From Congeria kusceri (Eukaryota; Mollusca; Bivalvia; Myida; Dreissenidae), in the NCBI GenBank assembly GCA_027627225.1, contig JAPFQT010000154.1:373001-437000 (forward strand): 64,000 nucleotides of DNA, read 5' to 3'. How positions within the stretch are numbered: position 1 is the first letter of the stretch; the number at the start of each line of letters is the position of its first letter. Positions 1 to 10,571 of the stretch are shown piece by piece. The notes under the pieces are model-generated. The model searched no databases. It saw nothing but the letters and a program-made list of their open reading frames with translations, and had not been told where the DNA came from. A program made the translations under genes and the position numbers.

Positions 1-2275
1 ATTGAGACAAGGACTGGAGCTACACTCGTTGATATCTGAAATATACATTGAAGCAAGGGGCGAAGCTACACTCGTTGATGTCTGAAACATTCATTTGAGA
101 CAAGGAGCGGAACTACACTCGTTGATGTCTGAAACATACATTGATGCAAGGGGTGGAACTACACTCGTTGATGTCTGAACCATACATTGAGACAAAGGGC
201 GAGGCTACACTCGTTGATGTCTGAAACATACATTGAGACAAGGAGCGGAGCTACACACGTTGATGTCTGAAACATACATTGAGACAAAGGGTGGAACTAC
301 ACTCGGTGATGTCTGAAACTTTAATTGAGACAAGGGGTGTATTTACACTCGTTGGTGTTTGAAACATACACTGATACAAGGAGCGGAGCTACACTCGTTG
401 GTGTCTGAAACTTACATTGAGATAAAGGGTGGAACTACGCTCGTTGATGTCTGAAACATACATTGAGACAAGGGGTGGAGTTACACTCGTTGATATCTGA
501 AACTTACATTGAGACAAGGGGTGGAGTTACACTCGTTGAGGTCTGAAACATACATTGAGATAATTGGTGGAGTATCACGCGTTGGTGTCTGAAACTTACA
601 TTGAGACAAAGGGTGGTACTACACTCGTTGATGTCTAAAAGATACATTGATACTAGTGTTGGAACTACACTCGTTGATGTCTGAAACATACATTGAGACT
701 AGGAGCGGAGCTACACTCGTTGATGTCTAAAACATACATTGAAACATGGGGTGGAGTTACACTCGTTGAGGTCTGAAACATACATTGAGACAATAGGTGG
801 AGTTACACTCGATGGTGTCTGAAATTAACATTGAGACAAAGGGTGGAACTACACTCGTTGATGTCCGCATCATACATTGAGACAAGGGGTGGAACTACAC
901 TCGTTGATGCATGAAACATATATTGAGACAAGGGGTGGAACTACACCATTGATATCTGAAACATACACTATGACAAAGGGCGAAGCGACACTCGTTGATG
1001 TCTGAAACAAACACTGAGACAAAGGGTGGAACTACACTCGTTGATGTCTTAAACTTACACTGAGGCTAGGAGTGGAGCTAGACACGTTGATGTCTGAAAC
1101 ATACATTGAGGCAATGGAGAAGCTACACTCGTTGATGTCTGAAACAAACATTGAGACAAGGAGTGCAGCTAGACACGTTGATGTCTGAAACATACATTGA
1201 GGCAATGGAGAAGCTACACTCGTTGATTTCTGAAACAAACACTGAGACAAAGGGTGGAACTACATTCGTTGATGTCTTAAACTTACACTGAGGCTAGGAG
1301 TGGAGCTAGACACGTTGATGTCTGAAACATACATTGAGGCAATGGAGAAGCTACACTCGTTGATGTCTGAAACAAACATTGAGACAAGGAGTGGAGCTAG
1401 ACACGTTGATGTCTGAAACATAAATTGAGGCAATGGAGAAGCTACACTCGTTGATTTCTGAAACAAACACTGAGACAAAGGGTGGAACTACACTCGTTGC
1501 TGTCTTAAACTTACACTGAGGCTAGGAGTGGAGCTAGACACGTTGATGTCTGAAACATAGATTGAGGCAATGGAGAAGCTACACTCGTTGATGTCTGAAA
1601 CACACATTGAGACAAGGAGTGGAGCTAGACACGTTGATGTCTGAAACATAGATTGAGGCAATGGAGAAGCTACACTCGTTGATGTCTGAAACAAACATTG
1701 AGACAAGGAGCGGAGCTAAACTCGTTGATGTCTGAAACATACATTGAGACAAGGAATGGAGCTACACTCGTTGATGTCTGAAACATACATTGAAACAAGG
1801 GGCGAAGCTACCCTCGTTGATGTCTGAAACATACATTGAGGCAAGGGGCGAAGCTACACTCGTTGATGTCTGAAACATTCATTTGAGACAAGGAGCGGAA
1901 CTACACTCGTTGATGTCTAAAACATACATAGATATAAGGGGTGGAACTACACTCGTTGATGTCTGAAACATACATTGCGACAAGGAGCGGAGCTACACTC
2001 GTTGATGTCTGAAACAAACATTGAGACAAAGGGTGGAACTACACTCGTTGATGTCTGAAACTTTCATTGAGACAAGGGGTGGAGTTACACTCGTTGACGT
2101 CTGAAACATACACTGATGCAAGGAGCGGAGCTACACTCGTTGGTGTCTGAAACATACATTGAGGCACAGGGTGGAACTACACTCGTTGATGTCTGAAACT
2201 TACATTGAGACAAAAAGCGGAGATTCTGGAGGAGTTTCACTCGTTTATGTCTGAAATATTCATGAATGAAAAAGA
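1..2275. repeat. 46-bp minisatellite carrying an EGF exon start plus splice acceptor
   Basis: About 49 tandem copies of a 46-bp unit run from the window edge to about 2275. Read on the minus strand each unit has a pyrimidine tract ending in tgtttcag, then ACATCAACGAGTGT and about 20 more bases. That is the 3' splice site and the first codons of a calcium-binding EGF exon (D-I-N-E-C-S-S-x-P-C-L-N). Because 46 is not a multiple of 3, the motif rotates through the frames and gives only short patchwork ORFs. The array lies in the intron downstream of exon 2464-2577, so the exon it was copied from should lie just left of the window. Confidence 0.9.
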
Positions 2276-2463
2276 CTGATATACATGTGTGGAAGTAAAC
2301 CAATGGCTCACTCGCATTACTCTATCGTTTACATCTACACGCATTGAATTCGTTTAACGTGTACGAAAACAAACTGCCATGTAGGAAAAAGCGTTTTGAC
2401 GTTTTTTTATAGTGAATACTATAAATCTTGAAGTTGTTTTTTCGTCAGTACGGACAGCCATAC

Positions 2464-2577
2464 TTGTTTCACAGGCATATCCGGTGAAGCCCGTCGCGCA
2501 TCTACACGAGAAGCTTCCGGTAATGGATAAGCACGTGCCTCCGTTCAGACACGTCGCCTGGCCGCACGGGTCCTGTA
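2464..2577 (-). CDS. EGF exon (last EGF exon in the window)
   Basis: 114-bp phase 1-1 exon with acceptor ttgttacag and donor GTATGG. It encodes one EGF module with six cysteines (QDPCGQATC, then CLSITGSFSCRC, then GFTGYAC). The start is Q-D-P-C rather than D-I-N-E-C, and Ser replaces the Asn/Asp of the beta-hydroxylation motif. It is therefore probably a non-calcium-binding module. CLNGGTC fits the O-fucosylation consensus C-x4-S/T-C. Confidence 0.85.
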
Positions 2578-2885
2578 CTGTAACAAATTAATATCTTACA
2601 TCAGACATATATCTGCACAGTTGAAATTTTAAAAAAATACTGCTTCTCGAAGAAATATCAATGAAAACATAAAAAACGCATTATTTTGAACTTCCAACGT
2701 AGGTTATTAAAATGTTGCCATTGCCTAAATAAACAGTTCATATATATTTAAATCAATATTGGCTGGCTATTAAAACTCACCGAACTGTTCGTTATCGTGT
2801 TTAACTGACAGCGCTGCATTGGATAAATACATGAACGTCATGTTACGTTTAGATTCTGAACCACGGCATGACACATCCCATTAAT

Positions 2886-2935
2886 GCCTTAGCGTGCTCG
2901 CATCTGGTTCTGTTGGTTCCGTACGGACACGGTCA
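2886..2935 (-). pseudogene. decayed C-terminal half of an EGF exon
   Basis: The minus strand reads CPYGTNRTRCEHAK, which aligns with the end of the next EGF exon to the right ([14 protein letters not shown]). Upstream the frame closes with stops, and no N-terminal half or splice pair remains. I read it as a dead EGF exon copy left in the intron between exons 3009 and 2464. Confidence 0.55.
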
Positions 2936-3008
2936 TGGTTACTTTGGACGAAGATTTGAAGTATAAGGACAGGTAAAAAAAAAATACACATCCCACCCTA
3001 TGGCTTAC

Positions 3009-3122
3009 CGTTTTGGCAGTTGGTTCCGTTGGTTCCAGACGGACACGTGCACGTGTAGCGGTTTAGCGCGTCAGTGCAGATCCCGCCGTTCAAACACGGG
3101 TTGGAGGCACAGTCGTTGATGT
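3009..3122 (-). CDS. calcium-binding EGF exon
   Basis: 114-bp phase 1-1 exon, acceptor ctccccag, donor G|GTAAGC. It encodes [15 protein letters not shown] followed by [12 protein letters not shown] and a GTNGTNC end, six cysteines in EGF spacing. The D/N-I-N-D-C start and C-x-D-x4-Y-x-C match a calcium-binding, beta-hydroxylatable module. CASNPC fits the O-glucosylation consensus C-x-S-x-P-C. Its acceptor side abuts the 3126-3480 array. Confidence 0.9.
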
Positions 3123-3125
3123 CTG

Positions 3126-3480
3126 GGGAGGAAATTGCAATAGCGTGAAAGGGGGTGGAATAGAAATAGCCTGACAGGGGAGGGCATAGTAATGACAGGA
3201 CAGGGGATGGAATAGTAATGGCGAGAGAGTGAAGGAAATAGTAATTACATGACACGGAAGGGAATAGCAATATAAAGGCAGGGGAGGGAATAGTAATGGC
3301 TTGACAGGGGAGAGAATTGTAATAGCGTGACAGGCGAGGCAGCAGTAATCACCTGAAGGTAGAGGGAATTGTTATGGTCTGACAGGGGAGGGAATATAAT
3401 AGCCTGACAGGGAAGATAACTGTAATTGTGACGTGGGAGAAAATTTTAATTGCATAGCAGGTGAGGGAATAGAAATAGTA
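3126..3480. repeat. degenerate ~28-bp minisatellite beside an EGF acceptor
   Basis: Imperfect tandem copies of cctgacaggggagggaatagtaatgg-type units. On the minus strand each unit holds a pyrimidine-rich stretch (TATTCCCTCCCC) and an AG that resemble the tract and acceptor of the adjoining exon at 3122 (ATTTCCTCCCCAG). Confidence 0.75.
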
Positions 3481-3483
3481 ATA

Positions 3484-4505
3484 CCCCAGTCATAGTGTTA
3501 TGCTTTCGTCGCCTCTTTTAGCTACGTTCCGCAACGTGGTAGGTACGTAGTTCAACGTTGCTGCAACGCGCCTTACGTGGCACAAGTTGGCAGGTACGTA
3601 GTTCAACGTTGCCGCAACGCGCCTTACGTGGCACAAGTTGGCAGGTACGTAGTTCAACGTTGCCGCAACGCGCCTTTGGTGGCACAAGTTGGCAGGTACG
3701 TAGTTCCACGTTGCGCAACGCGCATTACGTGGCACAAGTTGGCAGGTACGTAGTTCAACGTTGCCGTAACGCGCCTTACGTGGCACAAGTTGGCAGGTAC
3801 GTAGTTCAACGAAAACGACTAATCTGAAGTTTGAACATGTTCAAATACTGCTACGTTATACCACAACGTACTTATACGTAGTGGTACACGTGGAATAACG
3901 TTGCCTTTACTTAGCGCAACGTGAACAGAACGAGAGTGTTCTAAACTCCTGTAAACATCTGACGCGACGTTTACGTTATGCTGCGTTATACGCTACATTT
4001 AAACTACGATACGCCATGCATCACTCTCGTTATTGTTACGCTTAGCTGTGCTTTGTACTGCGTTCTTCCACGCAATAGCGCTGTGTAGGACCATATATTT
4101 CACAAATCACAATGTTCACATATGTGAAAAATAGGATTTCATTTTTTACAGGTGTGAAAATTGAGGTCTTATTCTTCACATATCACAGTCTTATTCTTCA
4201 CATTTTCTGTGAAGTTTGTCGTCTCATCCAGTTTTTGATATGCACTGAAATCATATTCTTCTGTTATCCACACGCATACCCCGTTTTGGAGGCACACACC
4301 CTCTTCACACTTAAAATGTGACAAATGAGATCCTATTCTTCACAGGTGTGTGAAAAATATGATTTGTGAAAAATATGATCCCACAGCGCAGTAACTACGT
4401 AGTAGATCGAGGCGCAGAGTAGTAAAAATTGACGACAACTTTGCAGAACGTGAGTGTCAAATATGTACTAAAACGGGGCGTAATAACGTGACACTATGAC
4501 TGGGC
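3484..4505. mobile_element. non-autonomous TIR element with internal tandem repeats
   Basis: The left end begins CCCAGTCATAGTGTTATG near 3485 and the right end is its near-perfect inverse, CGTGACACTATGACTGGG, ending near 4505. Between them lie a 51-bp tandem block and an AT-rich part with repeated ttattcttcaca/tgtgaaaaata motifs. No transposase is present. This is the architecture of tandem-repeat-containing MITEs described in bivalves. I could not fix a target-site duplication. Confidence 0.65.
3536..3822. repeat. 51-bp tandem repeat, about 5.5 copies
   Basis: TTGGCAGGTACGTAGTTCAA starts copies at 3587, 3638, 3689, 3739 and 3790, giving a 51-bp period with one 50-bp unit. Because 51 is a multiple of 3, open frames appear on both strands. 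These are a consequence of the period and are not genes. Confidence 0.9.
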
Positions 4506-4883
4506 CATACAAGCGTAGGGAGAGAAAAGTGATAGCGTTACCCATATAGGTTTCTATATGCAATACATGATGCTTAATCATACGAATTGATACCATTATT
4601 TTGGGGCTATAATTAAGTTTGAAAGTTGTTCTTATATTAAACATTCCTTATTACATTTAGTTGATCCAACTTGTGTGACAAATGGAATCAGAGGCGAGAG
4701 CTCTAAGAAAATTACGATCAAGTTTATAAATTAGTTTTGCTTTTAGTTTAGTGAATTTAATTTGCGGTTTAACTACAATATCTGCACCTACTGACTAGCG
4801 TGTAATAAATTAAGCTCTTAAATACATAATTCCAGTATGAATATTCATTGCCAAGTATTAGCACGTGCAAAGAGAAAACTTAC

Positions 4884-4997
4884 TGGATTCACATCTACTT
4901 CCGGTGTAGCCCGTGACGCACGAGCAGTTGTACCCTCCGGCTACCTCGAAGCACGTGCCTCCGTTTGCACAGGGGTTGGAGAGGCACGATGTTGTAG
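4884..4997 (-). CDS. EGF exon
   Basis: 114-bp phase 1-1 exon, acceptor agctcacag-like, donor A|GTAAGT. It encodes [15 protein letters not shown], then [12 protein letters not shown], then [15 protein letters not shown] fits O-glucosylation and CANGGTC fits O-fucosylation. The D-x-N-E calcium motif is missing (T-T-S-C) and Glu sits at the hydroxylation position, so calcium binding is unlikely. Confidence 0.9.
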
Positions 4998-5639
4998 CTG
5001 TGAGGTAGAAAAAAACCCATATGCGTCAATGTTCACTGACTTGCGAAAGCTATCTTAAAATGGTATGGTTTCTAGCCTGGAACACTGAAATCCACTAAAC
5101 TACAAAGTGTTAAGGAGATCAGGGAATGTATTTACAAAGTTCATATGGCCAAACAAAATATGTGTTTCGGGCAACCCGACCCTTCCTAGCGAAAAGCCCC
5201 CGACCCTAAAGTTTTTAGTGACGACTGTTTGCGTGAAATCCGTATTCGTCAGATTTAAGATAATGTTCAATGTTTGTTTTTTACCGTTATTAATTTGTTT
5301 GCCTAATATAAATAGCAACAATTTAAGTCGTCATTAAGAGCAAGTTTTCAATTTGAAAGTCAATTACAGTAAACTCCACTTGTAACGATATCGCTTATAG
5401 CGATATATCGCATATAACGAAGCCGAGTCCAAGGTCCCTATGTATAAAACCGATGCAGCTATATAACACCTCCGGAGACTCGAGGATGTTTCTGAATTTC
5501 AGAACTTTTCCTTAGTTTTTCCAAAAGAGATTTGTTCAAATACTGATCCTGGTGACCATCAGGTTCAGTTGATCTTTTGTTTATTTCTGATTTCCTCGTG
5601 TGTATTTCGAGGTTTATCTGGTCCTTCCGCGCCGAAGCT

Positions 5640-5932
5640 GCATTATGTGAGGACCCGGGATGTGTCCCATATGTGAGGACCCGGGATGTGTCCCATATGT
5701 GAGGACCCGGGATGTGTCCCATATGTGAGGACCCGGGATGTGTCCCATATGTGAGGACCCGGGATGTGTCCCATATGTGAGGACCCGGGATGTGTCCCAT
5801 ATGTGAGGACCCGGGATGTGTCCCATATGTGAGCACCCGGGATGTGTCCCATATGTGAGGACCCGGGATGTGTCCCATATGTGAGGACCCGGGATGTGCC
5901 CCATATGTGAGGACCCGGGATGTGTCCCAGCA
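5640..5932. repeat. 26-bp minisatellite, 11 copies
   Basis: Near-identical units of GTGAGGACCCGGGATGTGTC plus six bases. The unit is not a multiple of 3, so all three minus frames stay open with a rotating GTHPGSSHMGHIPGPHIWDT-type peptide. I treat those as artefacts. A single related fragment in reverse orientation, with its flanking GAAGCTGCATTATGTGAGGA, lies at about 33503-33545. The array therefore probably grew inside a dispersed repeat. Confidence 0.95.
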
Positions 5933-6051
5933 CCCTTGCCTAATTTAACTAGAAACACACCGACATTTGGGACGAATTTTGAATTATAACTGAAATTTCC
6001 AGCTATTTATTATTTACTATAGTGTATCTGAAATTTGGTGCGGTTTGTACT

Positions 6052-6205
6052 GTGAAGGGGGGGGGGGACCGGAGTACCCGTAGGAAACCCCACCTGTCCG
6101 GTCTGGTGACCACTAACCAAATTCGCATTCGTCGTGTGGGGAGCGATCATGAGACGCCTAGGTGAGAAGCGAGTGTACCACCTACTGCGCTAGCCGGACA
6201 GCCCA
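6052..6205 (-). mobile_element. tRNA-derived SINE, family A
   Basis: Read on the minus strand it begins GGCTGTCCGGCTAGCGCAGT, a tRNA-like A box, with a weak B-box-like stretch. It ends in CAGGTGGGGTTTCCTACGGG and TACTCCGGTCCCCCC, a 3' module I recall from several marine-invertebrate SINEs. It is too diverged to be a functional tRNA gene. Confidence 0.6.
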
Positions 6206-6589
6206 TGTCTGATTTCCTAATGAATTAGAATTGTATATAAACAAGTCAATGTGCTCGCATAATTATTAAGTAAGTTGTATATTCTTTCAGGCGGGGGCCA
6301 CTTATGGCCACTATCAAGCTCAACAACATCACGTGGTGAATTCGTTTCCAAGTGATTATGTTATGTGGATTTTATCAAACTCCTCGCAGCGGTTCCCCTA
6401 TTGGTTAATTTGATTGGGCATTGGTCTGAACCAGTATATATAATCTGCGCGGAGGTTAGGATTTTATATATGTCTAAGTGTATATAAAAATGAACATAAA
6501 TGTCAATTCTCCCACAACACTAAACACAGAAGCCAGTGATAGTGAGTCTCTGAAATTGGGATAGTGAAGTCAGCTGATTTTAGTTTATT

Positions 6590-6775
6590 TTAAGAAATAA
6601 TTTTCGATTTATCGTTGTTCATCGGCCAATAAACAACGGTTTGGAGTTCTGATGCGTAGGAAGTAAACCACGAGGGCGTTAGCCCAAGTTGTTTAATAGC
6701 CACGCATCCAAACGACAAAGAGTTGTTTAATGGCCGATAAACGACGATAATGCGAAAATTATTTCGATTCTGATA
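6590..6775. mobile_element. palindromic MITE (family with 34667-34828)
   Basis: The left arm (ATAATTTTCGATTTATCGTTG, then CGGCCAATAAACAAC) and right arm (GTTGTTTAATGGCCGATAAA, then CGACGATAATGCGAAAATTA) are inverted copies. They flank a core with ttctgatgcgta and a cgagggcgttagccc-type loop. Confidence 0.65.
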
Positions 6776-6971
6776 TGATTTGACATATATTTTTGCAATT
6801 GTAGTTGGTACTACTTTTTACTAGGCTCAGCTCAGAATCAGGACTTCTTTTTACGTTGTTTATAATACTGTGTAGTTAAACAACGATAATTTTGTTTAAT
6901 GTCTATAGAAAAATATAGCGAGCATCATGAATATTCACCGTTTATGGAATCATGAACATGTATGTTTTGCT

Positions 6972-7036
6972 GAAGAAGTGGACTGACCATCGCCACATAA
7001 CTGACCATCTCCACATAACTGACCATCGCCACATAA
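6972..7036. repeat. 18-bp tandem repeat, about 3 copies
   Basis: Three copies of CTGACCATCGCCACATAA lie about 60 bp downstream (in transcription) of the donor of EGF exon 7098-7211. The ORF reading through them is intronic. Confidence 0.8.
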
Positions 7037-7097
7037 CGCAATAAACATGATACACTATACGAGAGAAATTTATATCGAATCCGAAGATCACGCGCAC

Positions 7098-7211
7098 CTG
7101 ACTGGCATCTACTTCCGGTGAAGCCGGTTGGACAAGTGCAGTTGTAGTAAGCCACGTGATCAACGCATATCCCTCCGTTCATACAAGGGTTGGACGCGCA
7201 TTCCATGATAT
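7098..7211 (-). CDS. calcium-binding EGF exon
   Basis: 114-bp phase 1-1 exon, acceptor ttattcag, donor G|GTGCGC. It encodes [15 protein letters not shown], then [12 protein letters not shown], then [19 protein letters not shown] fits the Asp beta-hydroxylation motif and CASNPC fits O-glucosylation. The usual N of D-I-N-E-C is Met here. The compound trinucleotide array begins about 36 bp upstream of the acceptor. Confidence 0.9.
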
Positions 7212-7246
7212 CTGAATAATGTAAATAATAATATTATTATATGTTT

Positions 7247-8770
7247 TTATTTCAGAAGTAATAGTAGGAGACTAGTAGTGGTGGTGGCGGTGGTGGTGAT
7301 AGTCGTAGTAGTTGTTGTTTTTGTAGTAGTAGTAGTACTACTAGTAATAATATTAGGAGTAGAAGTAGTGGTGGTGTGGTGCTGGTGGTGGTGGTGTTCG
7401 TGGTGGTGGTGGTGGTAGTAGAAGTAGTTGTTGTTATTTTTGTTGTAGTAGTAGTACTGCAAGTAATAATATTAATAGTAGAAGTAATGGTGGTGGTGGT
7501 GGTGGTCGTGCTGGTGGTGGTTGTAGTAGAAGTAGTTGTTGTTGTTTTTGTTGTAGTAGTAGTACTACAAGTAATAATATTGGTAGTAGAAGTAGTGGTG
7601 GTGGTGGTAGTAGTAGTAGTTGTTGTTGTTGTTTTTGTTGTAGTAGTAGTACTACGAGTAATAATATTAGTAGTAGAAGAAGTGGTGGTGGTGGTGGTGG
7701 TGGTAGTAGTAGTAGTTGTTATTGTTGTTTTTATTGTAATAGTAGTACTACTAGTAATAATATTGGTAGAAGTAGTGGTGGTGGTGGTGGTGGCGGTTGT
7801 AGTAGTAGTAGTAGTTGTTGTTGTTTTTGTTGTAATAGTAGTACTACTAGTAATAATATTAGTAGTAGAAGTAGTTGTGGTGGTGGTGGTGGTGGTGGTG
7901 GTGGTTATGTAGTTAATGTTTTTGTATTTGTAGTTGTGGTAGTGCTACTAGTAATAATATTAGTAGTAGAAGTAGTGGTGGTGGTGGTGGTGGTGGTAGT
8001 AGTAGTAGTAGTTGTTGTAGTTTTTGTTGTAGTAGTATTACTACTAGTAATAATATTGGTAGTAGAAGTAGTGGTGGTGTTGGTGGTGGTAGCAGTAGTA
8101 GTAGTTGTTGTTGTACTACTAGTAATAATATTAGTAGTAGAAGTAGTGGTGGTGGTGGTGGTGGTGGTGGTGGTGGAGGTGGTTATGTAGTTAATGTTTT
8201 TGTATTTGTAGTAGTGGTAGTGCTACTAGTAATAATATTAGTAGTAGAAGTAGTGATGGTGGTGGTCGTAGTGGTAGTAGCAGTGGTTCTTGTTGTTCTT
8301 GTTGTAGTAGAAGTAATGGTGGTGGTGGTGGTGGTCGTGCTGGTGGTGGTGGTAGTAGTAGTAGTTGTTGTTGTTTTTGTTGTAGTAGTAATACTACTAG
8401 TAATAATATAAGTAGTAAAAGTAGTGATGGTGGTGGTCGTAGTGGTAGTAGCAGTTGTTCTTGTTGTTCTTGTTGTAGTAGTAGTAGTACTAGTAAAAAA
8501 TATTAGTAATAGAAATAGTGGTAGTGGTGGTGGTGGTGGTGGTGGTGGTAGTAGCAGTAGTCGTTGTTGTTTTTGCTGCAGTGGTGTTGGTGGTGGTGGT
8601 AGTATTATTATTAGTAGTAGTAGTTGTTGTTGTTGTTGTTGTACTACTAGTGATAATAATAGTAGTAGAAGTAGTGGTGGTGGTGGTGGTGGTAGTGGTG
8701 ACGCTTGTGCTGTTGGTGTCCATTTTACAGCTACTGATCCTTTTTGGTGTTGCGTTTTGTTGCTGATGTA
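7247..8770. repeat. compound trinucleotide array with a ~100-bp higher-order unit
   Basis: Runs of GGT, AGT and TGT dominate 1.5 kb. A conserved core CTAGTAATAATATTAGTAG recurs at about 7340, 7456, 7563, 7650, 7747, 7846, 7945, 8039, 8115, 8222, 8393, 8488 and 8642, so the array is about 13 diverged copies of a roughly 75-170-bp compound unit. The plus strand is G-rich with repeated GGTGGTGGTGG. The poly-Val, poly-Gly and poly-Thr open frames here are low-complexity artefacts. The array is intronic, upstream of exon 7098-7211. Confidence 0.95.
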
Positions 8771-8904
8771 ATATTGGTGGTGTTGCTGTAAAAGTTGTTC
8801 GGTCGGTTAATTTTTAGCAAACATAATTTAAAAAAATATATATCAAAAGTCGAACTATTTGCAATAAATTACTTGTTAACTACAATTCTGTACACAAAAC
8901 GTAC

Positions 8905-9018
8905 CAGTTTCGCAGTTGACCCCGTTATAGCCGGAAGTACACGTGCATGTGTAGTATCCTACCAGATTCGTGCAGCTTCCGCCATGCTGGCAAGGGTTAG
9001 AGGCACATTCGTTGATAT
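8905..9018 (-). CDS. calcium-binding EGF exon
   Basis: 114-bp phase 1-1 exon, acceptor ttgttacag, donor G|GTACGT. It encodes [15 protein letters not shown], then [12 protein letters not shown], then TSGYNGVNC. It has a full calcium-binding signature (D-I-N-E-C with C-x-N-x4-Y-x-C). CASNPC fits O-glucosylation and CQHGGSC fits O-fucosylation. Confidence 0.93.
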
Positions 9019-9176
9019 CTGTAACAAAAAATAGAAATGTGTGCAATATGTATGCTCGTTTTGTTTTCATAACCCTGAAAAATCGTGACGTAACTACTTC
9101 TCTGTGAACTTCTCATTTACACAGAACAAAAAAAATGGCACTATATTACGGAAAAAGACATTTGGTGCAGATGTAC

Positions 9177-9290
9177 TTATTTCACAGTTGGTTCCGGTGA
9201 AGCCCGCTCTGCACGTGCACGAGTAGGAGGCCACGCCGTCCAGACACACCCCTCCGTTCTGGCACGGGTTCGGGCTACAGTCGAAAATGT
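9177..9290 (-). CDS. calcium-binding EGF exon
   Basis: 114-bp phase 1-1 exon, acceptor ttttttcag, donor A|GTACAT. It encodes [15 protein letters not shown], then [12 protein letters not shown], then RAGFTGTNC. The hydroxylation motif C-x-D-x4-Y-x-C is intact. The intron to the preceding exon at 9913 is about 620 bp. Confidence 0.93.
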   Translation of the reverse strand, partial: TFSTVARTRARTEGCVWTAWPPTRARAERASPEPTVK

Positions 9291-9912
9291 CTGAAAAAAG
9301 GATACTCATTCAAATACATTGGTTACTTAATTGTACAGTGCTTACATTTTTGTTAAGATATATTCAGGCTATATGAGTGTGTAAGAAAATTTACACCAGT
9401 ACAAAGGCTTAATCTATACGATTTGTAAACACATCTGTTATTTTGATTAAAATTAGCGTTTTAGCCAGTAAAGTTGTTTTGAATACCGGATTACAGACGC
9501 GGATACATGATTTGTAGTTAGACGGGGGCGGGGGGGGGGCGGGCGGAAATATTCAGTTTCTTCCAACATATACACGCGTATATTACAAATGTATTTATTT
9601 CGCAAAAATATGCAAAATCATGACACTTAATACATATGCACGATCTCATAATTTAGCTATTTAAAGAGGAATTCGATTACATACTAACATTCTTTGCAAC
9701 ATAACATAAAAGAACGTTCATAAAATGAAATCATTCTTCGATGAGAAAGTATTTTTTAGTTATAAAAAATCGAATCTCTGACAATTTCAGGGGGAGGGGG
9801 CGTGCGCCGTTTACCCCCCTCCCCCCCTCTGAATCGGCCTATGAATAATGCTTTAAATACCTTAGAAAAATCACAACGTGTTTTCCAACGTATTACATAT
9901 AGAAATACTCAC

Positions 9913-10026
9913 TTATATTGCACAGTGTTCCGGTGAATCCATGTGCGCATGTGCAGGAAAATGTTGCAATGCCCTGTGTACATGTGGCGCCGTTTAAACA
10001 CGGATTTGATGCGCACTCGTCCACAT
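9913..10026 (-). CDS. EGF exon
   Basis: 114-bp phase 1-1 exon, acceptor tttttccag, donor A|GTGAGT. It encodes [15 protein letters not shown], then [12 protein letters not shown], then AHGFTGTLC. The D-V-D-E-C start suits calcium binding, but Gln replaces the hydroxylated Asn/Asp. CASNPC and CLNGATC fit O-glucosylation and O-fucosylation. Confidence 0.92.
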
Positions 10027-10457
10027 CTGGAAAAAAAGAGGTCAATTAAATTTTTTATAATATAATAAACACAACATGTATTGACGTCCATATACATATT
10101 GAAATGAAATGAAACAGGAACGTTTAAATTGTTTTACTTTCATACAATTGTTGCTGAATGCATTAATCAGTGAAACTTGTGAAGTTAGCTATGTTAATCT
10201 TTCCTTAAAAGGGGCAAACTCATAAACATAAAACCATTTACAACTTTTCACAAACAACTTCATAACCGCTACTCATTTAATGACAAACACTATTTTGAAT
10301 TTTATCACGCCATAGTTTTATGCCCATTTTCGTTTTTAGAAAATATAAATAAACGTCATAGTTTGTTGTCGAATAACAAAGGACGGAATTAAATCACGAG
10401 TGTGTTAAATGTTTCGTTATTCCCATAACCACAAAAAATCAATATGTCGAATCTTAC

Positions 10458-10571
10458 CAGTCTGGCATCTGTTGCCGGTGTACCCCATGGGGCAAATGCA
10501 GGAGAAAGCGTTGATAAAATCTCTGCAAATCGCGCCGTTTATACAGGGGCTCGAACTGCACTCATCGATAT
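10458..10571 (-). CDS. calcium-binding EGF exon
   Basis: 114-bp phase 1-1 exon, acceptor catatttcag, donor G|GTAAGA. It encodes [15 protein letters not shown], then [12 protein letters not shown], then [10 protein letters not shown]-x-D-x4-F-x-C is intact and CSSSPC fits the O-glucosylation consensus. Confidence 0.93.

Noticed and set aside
1032..1706. Three 72-codon ORFs in the 46-bp array as EGF genes
   Set aside because: Each unit codes only the first third of an EGF module and contains an intronic splice acceptor. The frame changes every unit.
5459..5958. Three overlapping minus-strand ORFs with GTHPGSSHMGHIPGPHIWDT repeats
   Set aside because: A 26-bp unit in all three frames. The peptide only reflects the repeat.
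7376..8771. Long poly-Val, poly-Gly and poly-Thr ORFs on both strands
   Set aside because: They are translations of GGT/AGT/TGT triplet repeats, have no non-repeat domain and lie in an EGF intron.
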